DNA of 64,000 bases from Ceratothoa steindachneri (Eukaryota; Arthropoda; Malacostraca; Isopoda; Cymothoidae), in contig OZ018326.1 of NCBI GenBank assembly GCA_963969495.1, forward strand, positions 179,593,497 through 179,657,496. The letters run 5' to 3'. A program made the position numbers and the translations under genes. Position 1 is the first letter of the stretch. Each line of letters opens with the position of its first letter. Below the pieces are notes generated by a model, which worked only from the letters and a program-made list of their open reading frames with translations, was not told the origin of the DNA and searched no databases. This document shows positions 56,386 to 64,000 of the stretch, in pieces.

Positions 56386-57846
56386 GGTGTTTAAAAATTA
56401 TATGTTAAAAATTAGCATGTGGGTAGAACTGGTCAAAATAAGCCTTTTCTCTTCTATGAACATGTGTCCGCAAATGTATCGATAAGGAGATATTTAAAAG
56501 TTTAATCTAGCAAAAGTGGGCCAAATAAAAAGAAAATTATAAAATAAGTTTATTTCTTGATAACTATTTATAATTTTTACTTCAATTATTCCTAAGCTGT
56601 TCAAAGTGAGAACCTCCAACGTTAATACAAAGCTGTAACCTCCTCCTTAAATTTTCATGAACCCTATCAACTACTTCTGGCGTTTCTGAAATTTGAGCAG
56701 CAGCCGCAACTACTCTTTCAATTAAATCTTCTTCTGAATCCGCAGGAGTTTCATAAACGAGGTTTTTCATGTGTCCTCAAATAAAGAAGTCCAAGAGGGT
56801 TCATATCAGGACTTCTTGCAGGCAAATGAACCGGACCATTTCTTCCTATCCACCGATTGAGAAATTGATTATTTAAATAGGCTTATAAGAACTTTTAATG
56901 AGTTAAACTTAACATGAGCAAAGAGAATGATAAAAGATTGGCTTACCTTGGGAAAAGGACTAATACTGTTTCCAGGGATTTATGATATTTCGTTCCAGAG
57001 ACAATCGTTGCCGTCTGGAGTAGCTTATTCCTCTTGTTAGTATTTTCGGTAAGCTATCATTAACTTTCTCTTGTAACAATGAATTTATTGAAAAGGATGT
57101 CCAGAACGCCTTTAGTTATGAATACGTGGAAGTTGACCCTTTTGAGAGAACTGAGAGAGCCGACGCTTTTACTTCTGCGCAGGAGCCTTTGTCATGAGTC
57201 ACGCAATATTAAATTTAGTGAAAACGATCACCTGGTTAACATAAAAGTTTAGCCAAGCAAATTATCATTCTCTAGAAAAAAATAATGAATATTTTATATT
57301 TAAATTAATGATTGAAATATATAGAATAATGAAAATGACAATGACATCAAACATAAATTATTATAGGCTATTACATTTTCATGGTAATGAGCTTGCGCTC
57401 TATCATGCTGAAACCGCATTTCTATTCTTGCTACCAGTGGCTCATCTTGCAGAAGTTCAGGTAGAACTTCTGATGAAAAAATACCATAAGCATTTCCTGT
57501 GAGTGGAGACGGTAACATGTATGGACCAATTCATTTGTCATCTAGAATTCCAGCCCAAATGTTAACTCCAAATCTTTGTTGATATCCACACTCCCGCGCA
57601 ATTCGTGGGTTAATATGATGCCAATCACGATTAATATGCTGATTAAAAACACCCTCACGGCTAAAAATGTCTCGTCTGAAAATAAAACTTTTTGGCTAAA
57701 ATCTTGATCTTTGCCTAAGAACCAAATAGAAAATTAATATCTCCTTAACGATGCATTTGCGGACACATGTTCATAGAAGAAAGATTGCTTATTTTGCCAG
57801 TTCTACCCATACGTCAATTTTGAACATATAATTTTGAAACACCCTG
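56383..57846 (-). mobile_element. IS630/Tc1-like transposon A, long inverted ends
   Basis: The left end (CAGGGTGTTTAAAAATTATA, then GGGTAGAACTGG, CTATGAACATGTGTCCGCAA and AAGGAGATATT) is matched in reverse by the right end over about 110 bp, with a handful of changes. Transposase remains lie inside on the minus strand, interrupted at 56890-57320 by unrelated AT-rich sequence. Flanking dinucleotide: TA on both sides. Confidence 0.9.
56582..57720 (-). pseudogene. IS630/Tc1-like transposase (element A, interrupted)
   Basis: Read leftward: KVLFSDETFF near 57690 (first Asp), HHINPRIARECGYQQRFGVN, WAGIL, then frame 57518-57300 with YMLPSPLTGNAYGIFSSEVL and FQHDRAQAHY (second Asp; the usual DGAPAH has become DRAQAH). 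After an interruption, 56880-56770 gives NRWIGRNGPVHLPARSPDMN and PLGLLYL, with the third Asp position degraded (usually PLDFFLW). 56770-56582 gives TPADSEEDLIERVVAAAAQI and RVHENLRRRLQLCI, the conserved C-terminal helix. It is dead, by interruption and active-site changes. Confidence 0.88.
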
Positions 57847-57852
57847 TATATA

Positions 57853-59568
57853 CCGGGTGTCCCAGAAAAAAGTTAACCGTACTTTGAATTAGTATAACTC
57901 AAAACCTAATCGAGATATTGGGTTCTGCTAAAGGTGTGTTATTTAACAACTATTTATCTGTCGATTCTGGAAATTTCATTAAATTTCCTTTTATAATATT
58001 GATACACTAATGGGTTTAGTGGAGGCTATCAAAAATATGTTTGCGCAAGAAAGTAAAATAATGAAACGAAGCCTAGGAAGGATAGGCCACCGCGCACTTT
58101 CAAGAGAAGCGTAGGGAGCCTAGGATGCCTAGGTCACTGTGCGATTCTTCAAGCAAAGCCTAGGCCATTTTACGGTGGTTTTTCAGCTACGTTGTGGTAT
58201 GGTCTCGTCATTATTGCTTACTAAGCAAATCAAAGCGTTCCTGTGTAAAAGTTTACTTCCATAGAACCTTTTTAATCATGTAGTTTTTTAATCAATGCGT
58301 ATTTGTAGTCACAAACTTTATTAAGACTGCCAGTATTAAACAAGTACAAGATTAATTTGAATAACGTTTTCCAGGTAGGCCCCCACCAAGCAGGCCCACA
58401 ATTTGGAGAAATGTTCGCAAATACCAACATGAAGGAACCTGCTTAAATCTAAATAAAGGTCGTTCGGGTCGTATGAGAACCATAAGAACGACAGAAAATA
58501 TCGAAAATGTTCAGATGTCACTTCCTCAAAATCTACATGTATCAGTCAAAGTCATCATTTAACCGCATTATTAAACATGACTTCAAATGGCATCCCTATA
58601 AGATACATGCAAGACACCAGCTTCTTGAAACTGATTTTCCTCGTCGTAGACAATTTGTCGAATGGCTTCTCCATAAACCTGCTCGTTTCTTGGAAAACAT
58701 TGTGATTGGTGACGAGGCAGCCTTTTTCATGAATGGAAAGGTAAATAGCCATAACATTCGGCAATATGCGCCGCTGAATCACCTCTCAGCATTCAACTTT
58801 GACACACGTATTTGTCAGCAGAAAGTGTCTCTGCTGATCGGAATATGCGGGAATGGCTATCTTGTCGGCCCATTGTTTTACGAGAATAACTTGAATGGTG
58901 CTGCCTATCTGAGCATGATCAACGAAAGGGTCTTCTCGGAACGCCGCCAGATTTACGGCAATCAATTCAATAGACTTGGGTGAATTCAGGACGGCGCACC
59001 AGCTCATAGACAGCTTGCTGTAAGAACAAAATCTAAGAGGAACGTTTGACAACCGCATTGTCGCGCTAAATCATGCAATTGAATGGCCCCCAAGATCCCC
59101 TGACTTAACACCGTGCGATTATTTCTTATGGAGATATCTAAAGAATAAAGTGTATTCTACTCCACCACAAAGCATCAAAAAAGTTGTTCAATCAATGCGA
59201 TCAAAGGCGCAACTGTGCTTGGAAAGAAATGGAGGACATGTGGAAGGAAACGGTGCTTAGAAAATAAAAAAAAAATAAAAAATGAATTTGTATTACCCAT
59301 ATGAAGAGGTGTTTTTGTTAAAAATGGATTTAAATATATTTGTTGATTTTAAACTTCGAAGTTTGATTATTTTACTTCCTTGCGCAAACATAATCTTGAT
59401 AACCTCCACTAAACTCATTAGTTAATCAATATCGTAAAAGGAAATTTAATGAAATTTCCAGAATCGACAGATAAATAGTTGTTAAATTTGTTATATCTTG
59501 CAAGACTCAAAAACCTTTAATAGGTTTTGAGTTATACTAATTCAAAGTACGGTTAACTTTTTTCTGGG
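57853..59568 (+). mobile_element. IS630/Tc1-like transposon B, ~220-bp inverted ends
   Basis: The left end (from CCCAGAAAAAAGTTAACCGT at 57861) is matched in reverse by 59350-59568, nearly continuously for about 220 bp, including TCTGTCGATTCTGGAAATTT and GTTTAGTGGAGG. It is separated from element A by only TATATA. The right outermost bases (expected ACACCCGG-like) are missing or changed, so the right tip may be eroded. Confidence 0.92.
58500..59260 (+). pseudogene. IS630/Tc1-like transposase (element B)
   Basis: The frame 58507-58983 gives SSFNRIIKHDFKWHPYKIHA (DNA-binding helix and linker), DFPRRRQFVEWLL, VIGDEAAFFMNG (first Asp region, usually SDE), GICGNGYLVGPLFYENNLNG and YLSMINERVF. After a stop at 58981 it gives QDGAPAH (second Asp) near 58987. 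After another shift it gives NHAIEWPPRSPDLTPCDYFL near 59065-59135 (third Asp in CDYF) and LKNKVYSTPPQSIKKVV. Two or three breaks inactivate it; catalytic acids remain. Confidence 0.9.
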
Positions 59569-60909
59569 AAGATGGGCTCTGGGCCCATCTTCTGAGCTAG
59601 AACAATAAAAACATATAACAAATAATTTTTACATAAGAGAACAATGACGAAAATTAAGGGTTAAATGTAAAAAAATACCAAAAAATGCAAACAAAAAAGC
59701 TCAAAAATTCAATATTAAGGACAAACTTTTGTAGTTTGAGTAAAAATTATAAATACAAAATAAATTCAAATTACATTAATGATGGTAGAAGTGGAAGAAG
59801 AGGTAAACAATAAATACAGTATCAAATATTACCTGATTCGGAGAAAGTGGTGAGCTGACTGAATGAAATTTAAAAATTTGTTGTTTGTTTTTGAAATTGG
59901 TAGAAAGGATATAGTGTTAGCTAGTTGGTTGTTTTAGATGTAATTATTTACTGGCAACTAGTTATGTAAGAAAGTGTCTTTATTTTAACTTAAGCAATGT
60001 GTAAGGGTGTGTAACTAGAATCTTCATGTAACTGATCCTGATTGTGTTTAATTAATTGGGACTCAATTGTGAGAAGATCAGATTTGGATTTCGATGAAGG
60101 TATTTTAAGTTAATTATAATATATAGGGATTTTACATGAATTGGAATGAGATCAGAAAACAGAATTTTCTTTTACAGAGTTAGCAATTCCTGTTGTGTAG
60201 GTGACACCCCCCCCCCCCCCCGGCGTGCTAGCGTCGATGCGAACCTTGAAAAAGGCGTTCGTTCCGTACATCCAATATACCTTCCCAAGGAACATTTGGG
60301 ACAAGTATATTTCTATACTACTCCGCACCGCAGGAGGTTAGGAGTGGCGTCTTTTATAGTGAACAAGGAGCCAATTTTTAAGGGGTTAACAAAGCTTGGG
60401 GTTAGATTAAAATGTGGATAGAATCTTTTCAAAATATTCAATAATTCTTTCCTAAAAGCACTAGTCTGGTATCAAACAAAAAGGGAAAGGAGATATACAA
60501 TTTCTTGCGGGGAACATCAAAATTTTGTATAGGGTTAAAAATATTATTTACAAAATTATTTCAAATAGGGTCTGCTGACCAAAGTCGTGTACTCTCACTT
60601 ATTCTGATTTATGACTTTATGAGCTTCAAAATTTTCAATGATTCCTGGATTGTAAAACAACATAAGGGTTTCAGACTTCGTTACAATGTAAAACAACAAA
60701 AGGGTTTCAAATTTCGTTAGAATCGCCCGAATAGTTACAATGTTATTACCAAAACAAAAAAATGGCAACACAGGGAACGACCGACATAGTGAGATATAGA
60801 GTCGCACGCGACTAAAGTTTATTGAATATTTTGAATATTTGAATATATTGAATATTTCAGGGTGCATATATGAAATGAAAAACTCACAAAGTAGTACATG
60901 AGGTTAGCA
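59569..60909. other. Unassigned AT-rich interval
   Basis: No recognisable gene. 59590-59780 resembles PLE untranslated sequence in style only. A C-run lies at 60208-60221, in the middle of the frame 60146-60421, which has no known motif. 60650-60715 contains a short duplicated passage (AAAACAACATAAGGGTTTCA / AAAACAACAAAAGGGTTTCA). Confidence 0.35.
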
Positions 60910-61065
60910 ATGAATGCAATGACCTACAAGCAAATGGAAAAGGTGTTTCCGAGTATCTTAGAACTTTATTCAGTTCCTTATCAAGGATAACTTTATGAAG
61001 AACTGAATAAAGTTCTAAGATACTCGGAAACACCTTTTCATTTTCCCAGCGGGACATTGCATTCA
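60910..61065. repeat. Foldback (about 66-bp arms)
   Basis: The left arm 60910-60976 and right arm 61000-61065 are reverse complements with one indel block (ACCTACAAGCAA replaced by a shorter piece). The loop is about 23 bases, including CTTATCAAGGATAACTTTAT. The loop and inner stem words (GAACTGAATAAAGTTC) resemble the PLE tail near 55311-55345. It may be an inverted PLE terminal pair. Confidence 0.9.
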
Positions 61066-61074
61066 TATATACAA

Positions 61075-61640
61075 CACTACCGGGCAAAATAAGAGAACGA
61101 TTTTCCTTTAATAAAAGTGAAAAAAAAATTGAGTAGTTAAATGAAATTTACATGGTACATAAAGGCAGGAATTTAATATATTTTATGAAGATTTCATATG
61201 ATACAATCGTATATTCAAAAATTATACTAAATAAACTAACAAAATAGAATGTTGACTCGCGCACTAATGAGAAATATTTTTCACAGATTTGTTTAGCAAG
61301 AAATAAAGCAAGATTTGACAACCATGGAACTTAAAACAGTTTAAATGAGACGTTAAAGCCTTTGTTTTCTGATACTTCGGTGCAGAGACGACCACAGGAC
61401 CTTGCCAGCTTCTTGCAAAAGTCTGGTGTTATTTCATTCCATTCTTGCTCAATTTTCGTCCACATATCCGTCACAGCTGAAGGCTGCTGGTCTCGAACTT
61501 TGTCTCCAATGATCTTATAGAGGTTCTCAATTCGGCTCAGGTCCAGGGTCTTAACAGGTCACTTCATTACTTCAATATCCTCTTGTTCGAAAAAGGATTT
61601 TACTTGCTTTGCAGTATGACATTGCGCGTTGCCATGTATA
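61075..61640 (-). mobile_element. Tc1-like transposon, 3' half
   Basis: Minus-strand transposase C-terminal third (61640-61330) followed by a tail ending in TTTTGCCCGG-type sequence at about 61083-61100 (in reverse), a plausible Tc1 end. The 5' half is missing where LINE sequence begins at about 61640. Confidence 0.75.
61330..61640 (-). pseudogene. Tc1 transposase, C-terminal third
   Basis: Read leftward: HGNAQCHTAKQVKSFFEQED (the region of the second Asp, usually DNAPCHTA, here NAQCHTA), IEVMK with a stop, TLDLSRIENLYKIIGDKVRD (the DLNPIENLW block with the catalytic Glu kept and NP changed to SR), then WTKIEQEWNEITPDFCKKLA and CGRLCTEVSENKGFNVSF. The length from the second-Asp region to the end is that of Tc1 elements. 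One stop and several changes make it inactive. Confidence 0.88.
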
Positions 61641-62894
61641 AATAGCACTGTTCGTCTTGATTCTATTCCTCCTTTCATAGTTGTTGACTATAGCAATTTC
61701 TCTTCCTGTCTTGTTGGCCACATCTCTCGGAATAGGGTAGTCGCTAGTCACGATCTGTGTGACATCGGCTGCCAGTTGTATGTATTGGGCGAAATCGTAG
61801 GCAGGATTTGGGAGGTCGCTGGTAAATATCGCGTATAACGTGGGGCTCAAACATTCACCCTGTGGCACTCCTGATTCTAGGTTAAGAAGCTCTCCTTCGA
61901 TGCCGTTAATGCTGACCATGGCCTTACGATTATCGAGGTAGCTGCACATGATCTTTGTCATGCCGTCCTCCATACCAAGGTCGTAGATTTTATTTTTCAG
62001 TCCCGGCACCCAGACCTTGTCAAAGACCGAGGCCACGTCTCTAAGTACGATATCTACATTATTGCCCCTGGCCTTTACAACAGCGATCTTTTCTGTTATG
62101 AGGGCTAATGTGGTTTCGGTTCCGAGCTTTTTTCTAAAACCGTGTTGTTGATCGTTATACAGGCCGTTAATCTCCAAATAGCTCGTAAGTCTGGTGTTCA
62201 GGAGCTTTACGAATAGTTTACCAATGAACTCCTATAGGGAGATCGGTCTATAGCTACTTATCGCTTTTTTAGGCTTCTCAGGCTTCAACAAAAATGTCAT
62301 CTTAGCCTTTTTCAATGACTCGATAAAGTGGCTAATATTCATGTAAGCGTTGATGATGTTTAAAATTTCTTGATTTCCGTTGGAGGAGGGGGGCGTTTAT
62401 TAGGTGAATCTTCGGAATTCCGGTCAACCCCGGAGCCTTTTGTTTGAAACTCTTCAGTGCAGTTTCGTATTTTTCGTAGGTCAATGGTATACCCTCCTCC
62501 CGAGCAGGCGCGTGCGGTCAACCAGAAGATGATGTGTGAGTTCTTCACCCAGCTCTCTCAACCTTGTATCAACTTCATATTCGTAGTCCCCATCAAATTC
62601 TGAGTTCTCCGCGTCGCTGATACTAAATCTTTGCTTCCAATAGTCTCTGAAGTGACGCTCCACGTCCTCATCTCTGTTGATTTTGACTACGTTGATCGCT
62701 ATATTTATTCTTTCCCTTGGAGGGGTTCCTATTAATCTTTTAATTGAACTCCAAAGTTTTTTCGGATCACTTCCAGTGTCTAAGTTGCCAATTATGTTGT
62801 CCCATCTCTCCTTGGATTTCTCCATGATGAGAAATTTGATTGTTTCCCTCAGTTCTCGTAGCTCTCTATAGCGTTGGGCTGTGTTACCGTACAT
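61640..62894 (-). pseudogene. LINE reverse transcriptase with altered active site
   Basis: 62894-62481 is the linker (RELRETIKFLIMEKSKERWD, DPKKLWSSIKRLIG) typical between LINE endonuclease and RT. A broken stretch near 62300-62180 holds parts like FIESLKKAK and YRPISL-like reading. The frame 62177-61572 gives NGLYNDQQHGFRKKLGTETT, VDIVLRDVASVFDKVW (first Asp motif; the usual DLSKAFD-like block has changes), LNLESGVPQGECLSPTLYAI and YIQLAADVTQIV. The box that should read YADD is LAAD, so the first catalytic Asp is lost. From NNYERRNRIKTN the match stops and Tc1 sequence begins. Confidence 0.88.
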
Positions 62895-63056
62895 ATTTAT
62901 CTCATTGATAAGGAGATTTAATCAGTCCATTCTTTCGGTAATTACTCTATCTCACCTCGTTAAGATGATGGTCTATCTCCTCAATCGAAGCGTCTTCCAG
63001 TCTATTTACCTGTATTGTGCTCAAGTGGTCTTTATAAGCTTCCCAAACAGCCCTGT

Positions 63057-63720
63057 TCAGGCATCTCCGTTTGGGTAATTGGACTTTGGTGAGGTTGACA
63101 ACGTAGTCATCATGTTGATATGGTCTGATGGTATGTAAGGACCCGGCACTGTCACTTGGTTGAGAGCAAAGTTGGTGTTAGTCAATACAACATCAGGTGT
63201 TGTCGAAGATCTTCCTGTTAAGAATGTGGCGAAATCTGGACCTACTCTCTGCACTATGTTCCTCCTAATTAGAAGGCTCAGTGAGTTTCCAGCTCCATTA
63301 AAAGCCTCTCTGTAGCGGGCATTGGGGTCTCCAATTAAAATTGTTGAGGGGTTTCTACGGAATAGGCGGATGAAATTTCGAACTGGCAAATATGAGCCTC
63401 TATGTTGTGGTTGATAACCGACTGCCACCACAACGTCATCATAGGTCATCTTGATCTTCACAGCCAGGTAAGATTCTTCCAAACCTTGAATTTCTTGGAA
63501 TTTTATTCCTTTCCTGACTGTAATTGCGACGCGATCGAATCTCTCATTAAAGTGGTTGGCCATCAGCACCTCATCATGTATATTTTAATATACGCTGTTC
63601 GCATATCGACGCCATGGTCAGAAGTGAGGATGATGTCTGGGTCCAAGTTCCTTATAAACTCGTTGTATATTCTTTTTTTATTTGTCCATCCGTTGACATT
63701 GAGGGAGAAGATTTTCAATT
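63057..63720 (-). pseudogene. LINE APE-type endonuclease
   Basis: From about 63715: KIFSLNVNGWTNKKRIYNEF (Asn motif) and DPDIILTSDHG. After a frameshift near 63570, the frame 63569-63057 gives FDRVAITVRKGIKFQEI, VVVAVGYQPQHRGSY, STILIGDPNARYRE (the GDxNA motif with Asp and Asn), NIVQRVGPDFATFLTGRSST, PDVVLTN and IPSDHINM (the catalytic His motif SDH). All key residues except part of the early Glu region are visible, so this endonuclease is well preserved. It would nick target DNA to prime reverse transcription. Confidence 0.88.
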
Positions 63721-63990
63721 TTCTTATCTATCTTATTTGGCTGTCCAAGATCTTTAATTCTTATGTGTTTGTTTAGGTTTATTTCCGTTTTCTCGTTCTG
63801 GGGATCTTTTCTTCCCGTTTCTCTTCTTTTCACTCCACCCCAAACTGGAGTCCCTTTCTTCGCGCCTCCTGTAGGGCTTCCTTCGGGGGTTCGGACACAT
63901 CAGAAGACAGGCGGTTTCTACAGACCTTAATTAGCAGAAAAGTTATCCGAACTAGTGATGTGCTGCGGTGGTAAGAAAAAGATCAACTTC
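63721..63990 (-). pseudogene. LINE ORF1, C-terminal end (partial)
   Basis: Before the endonuclease, the minus strand reads VSEPPKEALQEARRKGTPVW and GGVKRRETGRKD, ending NLNT with a stop near 63775. A basic, polar C-terminus before ORF2 is what the other copy shows at 40.6-40.97 kb. The rest lies outside the window. Confidence 0.5.
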
Positions 63991-64000
63991 GTCCGCCGGT

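Larger units (their letters stand above)
61640..63990 (-). mobile_element. LINE with endonuclease and RT, running off the window
   Basis: Read leftward from the right edge: tail of ORF1 (63990-63730), endonuclease (63720-63057), linker (62894-62481), RT (62440-61640). It ends where Tc1 sequence begins. It belongs to the same or a close family as the LINE pieces at 23.3, 38.8-41.6 and possibly 21.9 kb. Confidence 0.82.

Overview
The window looks like a repeat-dense stretch of an invertebrate animal nuclear genome. It is AT-rich, has more than a dozen long (TA)n runs, and carries relics of animal-type transposons: Polinton/Maverick, Tc1/mariner-like DNA elements, GIY-YIG Penelope-like elements (PLEs), CR1-like and other LINEs, and a Gypsy-related element. 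I see no bacterial operons, no rRNA or intact tRNA gene, and no convincing host protein gene. The species cannot be fixed by reading; an arthropod (perhaps crustacean) or another marine invertebrate is plausible. Nearly all coding signals are broken by stops, frameshifts or nested insertions, so most are annotated as pseudogenes.

Layout. 1-1.4 kb: minus-strand Polinton integrase and the start of a penton-like capsid gene. 2.5-3.3 kb: three TA runs, two of them bracketing a foldback. 4.4-5.4 kb: mariner-like transposase. 5.4-9.6 kb: broken Polinton DNA polymerase B, interrupted by a LINE 3' end, with a duplicated tail. 10.3-16.4 kb: two head-to-tail PLEs sharing a terminal sequence with hammerhead-ribozyme-like motifs; the second holds a 2.3-kb insertion. 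17.1-18.0 kb: internally deleted mini-mariner. 18.6-21.2 kb: a foldback and a minus-strand Gypsy-related relic (gag-PR-INT). 21.9-24.4 kb: LINE RT tail (-) and LINE ORF1 (+). 27.0-28.4 kb: Tc1 relics.

31.2-36.25 kb is a minisatellite of about 5.1 kb with a ~48-bp unit; its left part has a 388-bp higher-order period. It ends against a PLE fragment. 37.2-41.6 kb: LINE ORF1 and endonuclease remains, interrupted by about 1.2 kb. 41.6-45.0 kb: CR1-like LINE with an SGNH-esterase ORF1 and a deleted ORF2. 47.2 kb: tRNA-like SINE head. 48.1-50.15 kb: two inverted PLE pieces separated by a second mini-mariner with the same internal deletion as the first. 51.9-54.7 kb: second Gypsy-related relic, again PR followed directly by INT. 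54.7-56.3 kb: PLE 3' end and untranslated region. 56.38-59.57 kb: two IS630/Tc1-like elements inserted back to back at one TA tract. 60.9-64 kb: a foldback, a Tc1 3' half, and a minus-strand LINE (endonuclease plus RT) running off the window.

These parts do not work together as a pathway. The window records nested insertion, with TA dinucleotide tracts as frequent boundaries. The most interesting signals are the PLE ribozyme-like motifs, the minisatellite higher-order repeat, the repeated PR-INT order of the Gypsy-related relics, and the shared deletion in the two mini-mariners.
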